64,000 nt of DNA, from NCBI RefSeq assembly GCF_002234575.2, contig NZ_CP022464.2, forward strand, positions 1 through 64,000. The letters run 5' to 3'. Shown here piece by piece: positions 45,784-54,243 of this stretch. A program made the translations under genes and the position numbers. The notes below the pieces were generated by a model. It was not told where the DNA came from. It worked only from the letters and a program-made list of their open reading frames with translations, and did no database searches. Origin of the DNA: Enterocloster bolteae. Its GTDB lineage: Bacteria > Bacillota > Clostridia > Lachnospirales > Lachnospiraceae. Position 1 is the stretch's first letter, and every line of letters starts with the position of its first letter.

Positions 45784-47703
45784 ATGCAAAATGTAATAGT
45801 GGGAACAGCCGGTCATGTGGACCACGGCAAGACATGTCTCATAAAGGCTCTTACAGGGACGGATACGGACAGGCTGAAGGAAGAGCAGAAAAGGGGAATA
45901 ACCATTGAGCTGGGATTTGCCAACCTGCCCAATGACGCCGGAATCCATATTGGAATCATAGATGTACCGGGCCATGAGAAGTTTGTGAAGAACATGCTGG
46001 CAGGTATTGGCGGCATCGACCTGGTGCTTCTGGTGGTTGCCCTGGATGAGGGTGTTATGCCTCAGACGGTTGAGCATTTTGAGATTCTTAAGATGCTTCA
46101 TATCAAGCAGGGCATTGTGGTGTTTACCAAGGCCGATCTGGTGGATGAGGACTGGGCTGAGCTTGTTAATGATGATGTGGACAATCTGGTTAAAGGTACC
46201 TTCATGGAAAAGGCTGACCGCATCCAGGTATCTGCCTATACCGGAAAAAATATTGATGTGCTGAAACAGATGATAGTGGATAAGGTAAGGGCGGCAGGCA
46301 CCAGACGCCAGGAGAAGGAGCTGTTCCGTCTGCCTATAGACCGTGTATTTACAATGGAAGGATTCGGCACGGTTGTCACAGGAACCCTTTTGGAGGGCTG
46401 CTGCCAGGTAGGTCAGGAGGTGGAGCTTTATCCCACTGAGAAAACCGTGAAAATAAGGGAGATACAGACCCACGGCCACAAGGTGGACATGGCCTATGCC
46501 GGCCAGAGAACAGCCCTCAACCTGGTTAATATCAAGAAGGACGAGATTAACAGGGGAGATGTTCTGGCTGCTCAGGATTCCCTTTTGAAAAGCCAGTTCA
46601 TAGACGCCAAGGTGCAGTTATTTTCCTCCACGGACAGGGAACTGAGAAACGGAGACAGGGTCCACATCAATTATGGTTCAGCCCAGGCCATATGCAAGGC
46701 AGTTCTCCTTGATAAGGATGTGCTGTCTGCCGGTGAGGAGGCTTACGTGCAGTTCCGGTTTGACGAGCCTGTGGCTGTGAGGAGGAATGACCGGTTTATT
46801 ATCCGTTTTTATTCTCCCACCATTACCTTTGGCGGAGGCATCGTGCTGGAGGCTGAGGCGTTAAAGCATAAGAGGAATCATGAGGAAGTCATTGACAGCC
46901 TTCATATAAAGGAGCTGGGCACTGATTTAGAGGTCCTGGAGCTGGAGCTTAAGGAGGAGAGCCGGTACTTCCCGGTTCCTAAGATACTGGCCGCCAAGCT
47001 CAACTGGACCAATCAGGAAACAGAGGAACAGCTGGAGGTCCTGGTCAAGGGGAAGAAGGCTGTCCGCCTCAGCGACGGAAGCTTTATCCACAAGGATTAC
47101 TGGAATGAAATCACGCAGTACGGCACCGAACTCCTGAATCAGTTCCACAAGGAGAATCCTATTTCCGACGGCATGGAGAAGGAAGAATTTAAGAGCCGTA
47201 TATTGGATAATTTCAAAATCCGGGAGTCCAAGAAAGCAGATGTCCTCCTGAATGAGATGATTAAGCGCAGCATTACGGTCACCATGGCAAGCGCCATAGC
47301 GGCAGCCGGATTTAATGCTGAATATTCCCATGAGCTTAAGGGGATGTTAAAAGACATAGAGGACACATATCTGAAGGCAGGATATGAGATACCGGCCACG
47401 GACGATGTGATCGGTAAGTTCAAGGACAAGAAGATGGCCAAACAGATTGTAAATGATCTTGTGAAAAAGGGTACATTGATAAAGATAAATCCAGGCGCCT
47501 TGATTCACAAGGACAACTGGGACAAGGCCATGGGACTTCTTAAGGGATACTTTGATTCCCACCCGAACATTTCCCTGGGAGATTACAGGGATCTGCTGGG
47601 AACGTCCAGGAAGTATGCTGTTTTATTCCTGGAGTACTGCGACCAGCAGAAGATAACAAAGAAACAGGACGATGTACGTATCCTTGTCCAGAAGTCAAGG
47701 TAG
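45784..47703 (+). CDS. selB: Selenocysteine-specific elongation factor
   Basis: SelB is a GTPase that brings Sec-tRNA(Sec) to UGA codons with a SECIS hairpin. The 639-residue protein has an EF-Tu-like first half with G1 GTAGHVDHGKT, DVPGHEKF and the G4-type TKADLVDE, then beta domains. The C-terminal half forms the winged helices that bind the SECIS hairpin. The ATG at 45784 follows GAGGGGTG; an earlier in-frame TTG at 45769 overlaps selA and has no good site. The lysR gene follows after 6 bp. Confidence 0.96.
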   Translation: MQNVIVGTAGHVDHGKTCLIKALTGTDTDRLKEEQKRGITIELGFANLPNDAGIHIGIIDVPGHEKFVKNMLAGIGGIDLVLLVVALDEGVMPQTVEHFEILKMLHIKQGIVVFTKADLVDEDWAELVNDDVDNLVKGTFMEKADRIQVSAYTGKNIDVLKQMIVDKVRAAGTRRQEKELFRLPIDRVFTMEGFGTVVTGTLLEGCCQVGQEVELYPTEKTVKIREIQTHGHKVDMAYAGQRTALNLVNIKKDEINRGDVLAAQDSLLKSQFIDAKVQLFSSTDRELRNGDRVHINYGSAQAICKAVLLDKDVLSAGEEAYVQFRFDEPVAVRRNDRFIIRFYSPTITFGGGIVLEAEALKHKRNHEEVIDSLHIKELGTDLEVLELELKEESRYFPVPKILAAKLNWTNQETEEQLEVLVKGKKAVRLSDGSFIHKDYWNEITQYGTELLNQFHKENPISDGMEKEEFKSRILDNFKIRESKKADVLLNEMIKRSITVTMASAIAAAGFNAEYSHELKGMLKDIEDTYLKAGYEIPATDDVIGKFKDKKMAKQIVNDLVKKGTLIKINPGALIHKDNWDKAMGLLKGYFDSHPNISLGDYRDLLGTSRKYAVLFLEYCDQQKITKKQDDVRILVQKSR

Positions 47704-47709
47704 GCGGCT

Positions 47710-48642
47710 ATGGAATTCAGACAATTAGAAGCATTTGTAAATGCGGTAAAGTACAAAAGTTTTTCAAAGGCAGCAGATGCCACCTTTCTGACCCAGCCCA
47801 CAATCAGTGCCCACATCAATAATCTGGAGAATGAGATGGGGACAACCCTTGTGAACCGCACAGGAAGGGAGATAACCCTGACAAAGCAGGGGGAGCTGTT
47901 TTACCCCTATGCCATTGATATGCTTCATACCCGGTCCCAGGCTCTGGCTACGGTACAGGCCCAGTGCGAGGCGATGGACGGTGTTTTGGATTTATATGCA
48001 TCCAGCATTCCGGGGCAGTACTATCTGCCCCGGCTCATAGGGGAGTTTCATGCCAAATGCCCCAAAATCCGTTTTTATGTGGATCAGTCGGACAGTAAGA
48101 CTGTGATTGAAAATGTCATGAGCCAGAAGGGCGAGATTGGACTCACAGGCTATAAGATGCATAACAGTCTGGTGTATGAGCCTGTGTTTATGGATGAGCT
48201 GGTGCTCATTGTGCCTGATACGGAGAGGTATGCCAGGTGGAAGATGGGGAGCACGGTGAGCTTCCGTGATTTTGAACATGAGACCTTTATCCTCCGGGAG
48301 GAAGGCTCAGGTACAAAACAGGAGATGGAAAAGGCGGAAATCCACGGTGTCCCAGTCTTTAAAAATGTGGACGTGATTGCCCGCATGAACAGCACCGAGA
48401 CCATCAAACAGGCTGTGGCCGGAGGCCTGGGAATTTCCATCCTGTCCAGGATGGCTGCCGGGGAAAAGGAAGAAACCCACCGGATAAAGTATCTGAAGAT
48501 AGACGGCCTGGACAAGAAACGGACCTTTTACATGGTATACAGCAAGAATATACGCCTCTCCCCGATAGCGGAAGCCTTCCGGGATCTTGTGATTGATTAC
48601 AGGGACAGAAACTGGCAGCAGGATATCGGGCGGTTTATGTAA
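47710..48642 (+). CDS. LysR-family regulator of the selenium cluster
   Basis: A 310-residue LysR-type regulator with the winged helix MEFRQLEAFVNAVKYKSFSK and ATFLTQPTISAHINNLENEM, then a periplasmic-binding-like effector domain. It is encoded directly after selB and before the YedE-type selenium transporter, so a role in controlling selenium uptake genes is likely. Its effector might be a sulfur or selenium compound, as in CysB relatives, but this is a guess. A candidate operator with ATAG-N12-CTAT symmetry lies in the gap before yedE. The start lies 6 bp after selB. Confidence 0.88.
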   Translation: MEFRQLEAFVNAVKYKSFSKAADATFLTQPTISAHINNLENEMGTTLVNRTGREITLTKQGELFYPYAIDMLHTRSQALATVQAQCEAMDGVLDLYASSIPGQYYLPRLIGEFHAKCPKIRFYVDQSDSKTVIENVMSQKGEIGLTGYKMHNSLVYEPVFMDELVLIVPDTERYARWKMGSTVSFRDFEHETFILREEGSGTKQEMEKAEIHGVPVFKNVDVIARMNSTETIKQAVAGGLGISILSRMAAGEKEETHRIKYLKIDGLDKKRTFYMVYSKNIRLSPIAEAFRDLVIDYRDRNWQQDIGRFM

Positions 48643-48724
48643 GGGTTTATGTAAGGGTACATGCAAGGTTTTCTGTAAGGATTTATGCAGGCTTATCCTG
48701 CATGGAATTTTGTATAGAAAATGT

Positions 48725-48787
48725 CTATAGTAAAAAAACATGCTATGTTTTTTTGAATTGGATTTGCCCCTTTCACTTTGGTAAGAT
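48725..48787 (+). promoter_or_regulatory. yedE promoter region with a possible LysR operator
   Basis: CTATAG (48725-48730) and CTAT (48743-48746) flank a symmetric AT-rich core, giving ATAG-N12-CTAT, and AAAAAACAT/ATGTTTTTT is centred on GCT there. Downstream are TTGGAT (48758-48763), an 18-bp spacer and TAAGAT (48782-48787). LysR proteins bind T-N11-A sites inside such dyads. Confidence 0.5.
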
Positions 48788-48823
48788 GAAGGTAGTTTTA
48801 CCAAAAGAAAAGGGGATATGATT

Positions 48824-49918
48824 ATGAATCTGACAAGCTCTAAAAAGACGCTGCTCTTATCCGGAGTGGTACTGGGAATACTGGCATGTATTCTCGCTTA
48901 CTTTGGCAATCCAAAGAACATGGCAATCTGCGTGGCCTGCTTTATCAGGGATTCCGCCGGTGCCATGAAGCTTCACACCGCGGCGGTGGTGCAGTATTTC
49001 AGGCCGGAAATCGTGGGTTTTGTCTGCGGTTCCTTCCTGATTGCCCTGGCTACCAGGGAATACCGTTCCACGGCAGGGTCGTCTCCCATGCTGCGCTTTA
49101 TCCTGGGTGTTATCATGATGATTGGCTCCCTGGCATTTCTGGGATGTCCGCTGCGCATGGTAATCCGTATGGCAGCCGGTGATTTAAACGCATATGTGGG
49201 ATTTCTCGGATTTGCAGCCGGTGTATTTACCGGAACTATCGCTTTAAAGCATGGATTTTCACTGGGACGGGCTCACGAAACCGGAAAGATAAACGGGGCA
49301 GTGCTTCCGGTTGTCCTGGTGGTGCTGTTTGTACTGAGCCTGACCACCACATTGTTTGCATTCAGTGAAAAGGGTCCGGGCAGCATGCATGCCCCTGCGC
49401 TTCTTGCCCTGGCTGTGGCCCTGCTGTTTGGCGCCATAGCGCAGAAATGCAGGACCTGTTTCGCAGGCAGTATCCGTGACGTCATTTTAATGAGGAATTT
49501 TGATTTGATTACTGTGATCGGCGGACTGTTTGCAGTCATGCTGGTGTTTAATCTGGCTACAGGCGGATTCAAGCTTTCCTTTGCAGGACAGCCGGTTGCA
49601 CATTCACAACATATCTGGAATATTCTGGGACTTTACGCCGTTGGTTTCGCGGCTGTCCTGGCAGGCGGATGCCCGCTTCGCCAGCTGGTTTTAGCCGGTC
49701 AGGGTTCCTCTGATTCCGCTGTGACATTTCTTGGACTTTTGGTGGGAGCTGCTTTCTGCCACAACTTCGGGCTGGCAGCATCGGCAGCAGCTGCAGCTAC
49801 CGCAGATGCGCCCGCAGCTCCGGGCGGTCTGGCCATGGCCGGTAAAGCCGCGGTCATTGGATGCATTGTTATTCTGTTTATTATCGGATTTATGCCAAAG
49901 CCGCAGGAAGGGAAATAG
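48824..49918 (+). CDS. yedE: YedE-family putative selenium transporter
   Basis: A 364-residue inner-membrane protein with about nine or ten helices and the family's paired Cys motifs: MAICVACFIRDSAGAMKLH, FLGCPLRMVIRM, CRTCFAGSIRDV and AGGCPLRQLVLAGQG. The repeated GCPLR elements mark YeeE/YedE transporters, proposed to carry sulfur or selenium species as Cys-bound forms. The ATG at 48824 lies 8 bp after GGGG; the ATG at 48818 is too near. YedE genes next to selenium metabolism genes are thought to supply selenium. An Ala-rich run before the last helix is unusual. Confidence 0.85.
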   Translation: MNLTSSKKTLLLSGVVLGILACILAYFGNPKNMAICVACFIRDSAGAMKLHTAAVVQYFRPEIVGFVCGSFLIALATREYRSTAGSSPMLRFILGVIMMIGSLAFLGCPLRMVIRMAAGDLNAYVGFLGFAAGVFTGTIALKHGFSLGRAHETGKINGAVLPVVLVVLFVLSLTTTLFAFSEKGPGSMHAPALLALAVALLFGAIAQKCRTCFAGSIRDVILMRNFDLITVIGGLFAVMLVFNLATGGFKLSFAGQPVAHSQHIWNILGLYAVGFAAVLAGGCPLRQLVLAGQGSSDSAVTFLGLLVGAAFCHNFGLAASAAAAATADAPAAPGGLAMAGKAAVIGCIVILFIIGFMPKPQEGK

Positions 49919-49930
49919 GAGGTAAGAGAT

Positions 49931-50137
49931 ATGTATGAAGTAGATGCAAGAGGTTTATCCTGTCCTGAGCCTGTGATGCTGACGGCAGCAGCCCTTAAGA
50001 AGCACAAGGGAGAGCCGGTGAAGGTGCTGGTCAGTGAACCTCATACCAGGATGAATGTTGAGAAATATGCAAAGAGCCAGGGTAAGACGGCCACAGTAAC
50101 CAAAAAGGGGTCTGAATTTGAGATTGTGATTGAATAA
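49931..50137 (+). CDS. TusA/YedF-like sulfur/selenium carrier protein
   Basis: A 68-residue TusA-fold protein beginning MYEVDARGLSCPEPVMLTAA; the CPEP-type motif contains the carrier Cys11, which would hold a persulfide or selenopersulfide. It matches the N-terminal domain of YedF from selenium metabolism clusters, but lacks the second (DsrE-like) domain of full YedF. It follows yedE by 12 bp, with an AGGAGG site. Together with the transporter, it could pass selenium to later enzymes. Confidence 0.9.
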   Translation: MYEVDARGLSCPEPVMLTAAALKKHKGEPVKVLVSEPHTRMNVEKYAKSQGKTATVTKKGSEFEIVIE

Positions 50138-50273
50138 TACAGATGTCCCGGATTCACAGCGTGTCTGAACCAGGGCTTCTGAAACCGGATGCTGCAGTGG
50201 AAGGAAATCAGGCTGTTTGACCGCCTGGTGACAGTCTGCTGCAGCATATTTTAGATACGAAAGGATTTATGGG

Positions 50274-50510
50274 ATGAGAAAAAAAGAACCAAAATTAATC
50301 ATTACATTTCATACCACGGCAGAAGCCATTGCCATGGAGAAGCTTTGTAAGGAAAACCAAAAGACAGGAAGGATGATACCGGTTCCCAGGGAAATATCCG
50401 CGGGCTGCGGCCTTGCCTGGTGCTGCGAACCTGACATGGAACAGGAGATGTCTGAGTTCATGAAGGAAAAGGGCATGGAACATGAAGAAATGGTCCGGCT
50501 CATGTACTGA
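50274..50510 (+). CDS. DUF3343-family protein
   Basis: A 78-residue protein with the DUF3343 pattern: KLIITFHTTAEAIAMEKLCK, then GRMIPVPREISAGCGLAWCC. The cysteines in AGCGLAWCC could carry sulfur or selenium. DUF3343 proteins are repeatedly found beside YedE, YedF and selenocysteine genes, hence the idea of a Se/S carrier; no biochemical function is known to me. A weak hairpin of ATGCTGCAG/CTGCAGCAT (50189-50247) lies just before it. Confidence 0.85.
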   Translation: MRKKEPKLIITFHTTAEAIAMEKLCKENQKTGRMIPVPREISAGCGLAWCCEPDMEQEMSEFMKEKGMEHEEMVRLMY

Positions 50511-50619
50511 TTTTTAGGTGTATGCCAACAGGTGCCCTGTCTTATGTATGAATGTTGGACGGACACCGGATTGTGATTGAAATTTCCCGATTGATTAGAT
50601 GGGAAAGGGAGGCGCTATT

Positions 50620-51759
50620 ATGATTTATTTTGACAATGCAGCTACTACCATGAGGAAGCCGGACTGTGTCATTGATGCAGTGGCGGACGCCATGAGGAAT
50701 TTCGGCAATTCCGGCAGAGGGGCCCATGAGGCTTCCCTGGATGCGTCCAGGATGATTTATGAAACCAGGGAGAGAATTTCGGAGTTGTTTAACCTGGGAA
50801 ATCCGCTGCAGGTTGCATTTACCAGTAATTCCACTGAAAGCCTGAACACGGCCATCCAGGGCCTGTTTTCAAAAGGGGACCATGTGATTACCACGGTACT
50901 GGAGCACAATTCCGTGCTTCGGCCTCTTTATCTGATGGAAAACCGGGGCGTCAGCCTGACGATTCTGCCCTGCGATGAAAAGGGTGTTCTGTGTTATGAC
51001 CAGCTGGAGGAAAGCATACGGCCTGAGACAAAGGCAGTTGTGTGTACCCATGCCTCCAACCTGACCGGCAACCGGATGGATTTGGAGCGTGTTGGCGAAC
51101 TCTGCCACAGACACGGAATCCGGCTGGTGGCAGACGCCTCCCAGACAGCGGGAGTCCTTCCCATTGACATGAAGAGGATGCATATAGACGTGCTGTGTTT
51201 TACCGGCCATAAGGGGCTTCTGGGCCCCCAGGGAACAGGCGGAATCTGCGTGGGAGACGGTATACGCATAAGACCCCTTAAGGCAGGGGGAAGCGGTGTT
51301 CATACCTATCTGAAGGAACATCCCGGGGACATGCCCACGGCCCTGGAGGCGGGGACGCTGAACGGCCATGGAATAGCAGGCCTCCATGCCGCCCTTGGCT
51401 TTATAAAGGAGACTGGGGTGGAAACCATTCACCGCAGAGAGGCAGAACTGATGCGCCGGTTTTATGACGGTGTGGTACAGATACCGGGAGTCCGGGTGTA
51501 CGGTGATTTCACCTCTGATGAAAGGGCTGCCATTGTGGCCCTGAATATCGGGGATTACGATTCCTCAGAGGTCAGCGATGAACTGGCTGTCACTTATGGA
51601 ATCTCCACCCGCCCCGGCGCCCACTGCGCGCCTCTGATGCATGAATCCTTTAAGACCGTGGAACAGGGCATGGTGCGGTTCAGCTTTTCTTACTTTAACA
51701 CGGAGGAAGAGATCGATGCCGGGATTCAGGCAGTGAGGGAATTGGCGGCAGAGGAGTAG
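50620..51759 (+). CDS. Cysteine desulfurase / selenocysteine lyase-like enzyme
   Basis: A 379-residue class V PLP enzyme beginning IYFDNAATTMRKPD. It has the PLP-Lys in FTGHKGLLGPQG (Lys198) and a catalytic Cys in RPGAHCAPLMHE (Cys336), as in SufS/CsdB. Such enzymes release persulfide or selenide from cysteine or selenocysteine. Its position at the end of the selenium cluster suggests it supplies selenium for selenophosphate, but it could equally serve sulfur metabolism. The ATG at 50620 lies 7 bp after AAAGGGAGG. A terminator follows. Confidence 0.9.
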   Translation: MIYFDNAATTMRKPDCVIDAVADAMRNFGNSGRGAHEASLDASRMIYETRERISELFNLGNPLQVAFTSNSTESLNTAIQGLFSKGDHVITTVLEHNSVLRPLYLMENRGVSLTILPCDEKGVLCYDQLEESIRPETKAVVCTHASNLTGNRMDLERVGELCHRHGIRLVADASQTAGVLPIDMKRMHIDVLCFTGHKGLLGPQGTGGICVGDGIRIRPLKAGGSGVHTYLKEHPGDMPTALEAGTLNGHGIAGLHAALGFIKETGVETIHRREAELMRRFYDGVVQIPGVRVYGDFTSDERAAIVALNIGDYDSSEVSDELAVTYGISTRPGAHCAPLMHESFKTVEQGMVRFSFSYFNTEEEIDAGIQAVRELAAEE

Positions 51760-51775
51760 TCCGGACATATGATAT

Positions 51776-51836
51776 AAAAATGGTGCAGAATCGGTGTTAT
51801 AAGCCAGCTTAACATCTGATTCTGCACCATTTTTTG
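51776..51836 (+). terminator. Terminator of the selenium cluster
   Basis: A 17-bp perfect stem AAAAATGGTGCAGAATC/GATTCTGCACCATTTTT with a 24-nt loop and a further T. Confidence 0.85.
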
Positions 51837-51901
51837 GATCTCGGTTTTGGTCCTCTAAAGGCCGGGCAAACTGCGGCAATTAAAAAATATATTTATTTTC
51901 C

Positions 51902-52059
51902 TTGACTTTTAATGATGCTGTGACTATAATGATAATAGGAACTATTATTATTTATAAGAGGTATATGATCAGCCTGATTCGATGCAGCAATTTACCGGAT
52001 GTATCCAATTAGGGGAGCATAGAATGCCCCTATAAACACAAAAGAGAAGGAGGTTTTAC
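51902..52059 (+). promoter_or_regulatory. Promoter and structured leader of the QueD-like gene
   Basis: TTGACT (51902-51907), 17-bp spacer, TATAAT (51925-51930), followed by a leader of about 120 nt with ATCA/TGAT and GGGGAGCA/TGCCCC (52014-52033) hairpins and an AGAAGGAGG ribosome-binding site. The leader is long for a simple mRNA, but I could not match it to a known riboswitch. Confidence 0.6.
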
Positions 52060-52623
52060 ATGAGAAGTATCACAACGTTGGATTTACAGTACGCACACAG
52101 GTTTTATGGTTTTAAAGGTGAAGCACAGTATCTGCACGGACACACAGGCATATTAACATTAGAGGTGGAGGACACGGTGAATGCAGGCGTCAATATGGTA
52201 TTCCCCTGCAACGAGATCCAGAAAACAGCGTGGGAGGTTTTAAAGAACTTTGACCATGCCACGATTTTACGGGAGGATGATCCGTTGCTTCCCGCCCTCC
52301 TTGGGGTATATGAAGCTCAGGGTATCAAGGACGGTGCTCCCAACAATATTATGAAAGGTCCTGCTTTCAAAACAGATCTTGCAACAGCGTATCCGGAATG
52401 CCGTCTGGTTGTAACAAAAGAAACCATGACAGTGGAGGGCATGATTAAAATTGTCTATGATCTGTTAAAAGACAAATTAAACATCGTTAAAATAACCTTC
52501 ACAAGCGGTGTAAACGCTGCGTCTGAGGAATTTAAGCCCCAGAGGACAATGGAGCGCTGCCCGTTATGCGGCATTGCTTTAGATGAAAATGGTGTCTGCC
52601 CGAAATGCGGTTACAGGAAATAG
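52060..52623 (+). CDS. 6-pyruvoyl/6-carboxytetrahydropterin synthase-like protein with C-terminal zinc ribbon
   Basis: The 187-residue protein has a PTPS/QueD-like core: zinc-binding His in YAHRFYGFKGEAQYLHGHTG, then FDHATIL and TVEGMIKIVYDLL. The usual MV-x-DF segment is replaced by MVFPCNEIQ. It ends in a rubredoxin-like zinc ribbon (RCPLCGIALDENGVCPKCGY), not part of standard QueD. It therefore may not make queuosine precursor. It is a single-gene unit with a strong promoter and its own terminator. No other queuosine or folate genes are near. Confidence 0.75.
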   Translation: MRSITTLDLQYAHRFYGFKGEAQYLHGHTGILTLEVEDTVNAGVNMVFPCNEIQKTAWEVLKNFDHATILREDDPLLPALLGVYEAQGIKDGAPNNIMKGPAFKTDLATAYPECRLVVTKETMTVEGMIKIVYDLLKDKLNIVKITFTSGVNAASEEFKPQRTMERCPLCGIALDENGVCPKCGYRK

Positions 52624-52683
52624 AACTGGTACGGAAAACGGGAAGCAGGAATGATTTAAGCTGATAGTTGGAATTAAGAGATT

Positions 52684-52716
52684 GCTGCGGCAGGTATACT
52701 GCCGCGGCTATTTTTT
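52684..52716 (+). terminator. Terminator after the QueD-like gene
   Basis: A 10-bp stem GCTGCGGCAG/CTGCCGCGGC with a 5-nt loop and TATTTTTT. Confidence 0.88.
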
Positions 52717-52749
52717 ATATCCGCAGAAAATACGTTTGGTTGGATAATA

Positions 52750-52788
52750 TGCATATATAAATATTAAAAATAGCATAAAATATATGCA
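52750..52788. repeat. AT-rich inverted repeat before the iron operon
   Basis: TGCATATAT and ATATATGCA, a perfect 9-bp inverted repeat with a 21-bp spacer. It lies between the terminator and the promoter of the iron-type ABC operon. Confidence 0.5.
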
Positions 52789-52844
52789 ATAGTTCAGAAT
52801 AACAAAAGAAATGTAAGAATAACAAATGGAAAAACGCACAGTAA

Positions 52845-52861
52845 AGTCATATAATATGACT
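52845..52861 (+). promoter_or_regulatory. 17-bp palindromic operator on the -10 of the iron ABC operon
   Basis: AGTCATAT-A-ATATGACT is a perfect palindrome that contains the -10 box TATAAT (52850-52855). A repressor bound there would block the operon, as metal-dependent repressors do. It does not match the Fur or DtxR consensus that I recall. Confidence 0.6.
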
Positions 52862-52926
52862 ATCGGAGGTAAAAACTCCCAATGAATACGTGAACTGAAA
52901 ATATGATATAAAAGGAGAGGTGTATT

Positions 52927-54066
52927 ATGAAGAAACGGTTTTTAACAGCTTCACTGGCAACAATGATGGTTTTAAGCCTGGCAGCATGCGGCGGCGGGAA
53001 GGCGGCCGACACAACAACAGCTCCGGCAGCAACAGAGGCACCGGCAGATACCAAGGCTGAGGACAAAGCAGAGGAAACTAAGGCAGAGGAGACAAAGGCA
53101 GAAGCGGAAGCAGCAGGTGAGAAGGCTCCTGAGGATTATAAGGGAACCGTGGTTGTATATTCGCCCCATGACGCGGATCCTCTGAATGCAGGTGTTAACC
53201 TGTTTATGGAGAAGTATCCTAATGTTAAGGTAGAGGTAGTGGCGGCAGGTACCGGCGAGCTGTGCAACCGTATTGCAGCTGAGACAGCCAATCCCATTGC
53301 AGATGTACTGTGGGGCGGAGGCGCTGACTCCCTGGCAGCTTTCAAGGAATATTTTGAGCCATATGTATGTGCTAACGACGAATTCATAGGCGCTGCTTAC
53401 AAGGATCCGGACGGACTGTGGATTGGCGAGAGCCCGCTGCCAATGGTTATCTTCTATAACAAGGACCTGATTGAGAAGGATGGCCTGACCATTCCTGAGA
53501 CATGGGAAGACCTGACAAAGCCTGAGTGGAAGGGAAAGATTGCGTACTGTCTGCCATCCAAATCCGGTTCCGCTTACACACAGCTGTGTACCATGATTCT
53601 GGGCCATGGCGGCAAGGAAGACGGATGGGATTTCATCAAGAAATTATATGACAACCTGGATGGAAAGATTGTTGACTCTTCAGGCAAGTGCCATAAGATG
53701 GTGGCTGACGGTGAGTTCTATGTGGGACTGACCCTGGAGAAGGCTGCTGTGCAGTACAAGGATGACCCGTCGGTAGGTTTTGTATATCCTAAGGATGGAA
53801 CCAGCGCTGTGCCGGATGGAGTGGCCCTGGTTAAGGGATGCCCGAATGAGGAGAACGCCAAGCTGTTTATTGATTTCGTTACATCCAAAGAGTGCCAGAC
53901 CGAGCAGAGCGGAAACTGGGGACGCCGTCCTGTAAGAAGCGACATGGAAGTTGGCGAAGGCATGGCTAAACTGGAAGATATTCCGCTGGTTGATTATGAC
54001 TTTGACTGGGCAGCCAATGAGAAGGAAGCCATCATTGAGCATTTCAATGATATCATGGTAGATTAA
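52927..54066 (+). CDS. Iron(III)-type ABC transporter substrate-binding lipoprotein
   Basis: A 379-residue lipoprotein with a signal peptide and lipobox LAAC (Cys21), then a low-complexity Ala/Glu/Thr linker (about residues 25-65) and a periplasmic-binding fold of the FbpA/AfuA type (VVVYSPHDADPLNAGVNLFM, WGGGADSLAAFKEY, SGKCHKMVADGEFYVGL, KDGTSAVPDGVALVKG). It should capture ferric iron, or possibly another oxyanion-like ligand, and hand it to the membrane complex below. AAAGGAGAGG precedes the ATG. The ABC ATPase follows after 177 bp. Confidence 0.88.
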   Translation: MKKRFLTASLATMMVLSLAACGGGKAADTTTAPAATEAPADTKAEDKAEETKAEETKAEAEAAGEKAPEDYKGTVVVYSPHDADPLNAGVNLFMEKYPNVKVEVVAAGTGELCNRIAAETANPIADVLWGGGADSLAAFKEYFEPYVCANDEFIGAAYKDPDGLWIGESPLPMVIFYNKDLIEKDGLTIPETWEDLTKPEWKGKIAYCLPSKSGSAYTQLCTMILGHGGKEDGWDFIKKLYDNLDGKIVDSSGKCHKMVADGEFYVGLTLEKAAVQYKDDPSVGFVYPKDGTSAVPDGVALVKGCPNEENAKLFIDFVTSKECQTEQSGNWGRRPVRSDMEVGEGMAKLEDIPLVDYDFDWAANEKEAIIEHFNDIMVD

Positions 54067-54243
54067 ACCTGTGGGAGTATTGCTTATAGATAAGCAGTAG
54101 AGATATAGAATCAGAGCAACACGGTGAAAAGGCTGTCCGGGCCCGGAAGGGCGGGACAGTCTTTCACGTAAAGGATAGGATTGAATCAGGATTGGAAGAT
54201 GGGCCGGGAGAAGGCAGCGTCAGCATATAAGGAGGAAACTGGT

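Noticed and set aside
48620..48700. Degenerate GGGTTTATGTAA-like repeats at the end of lysR
   Set aside because: Short, irregular and at a gene end; likely slippage rather than an element. The following ATGCAGG/CCTGCAT hairpin could be a weak terminator but has no T-run.
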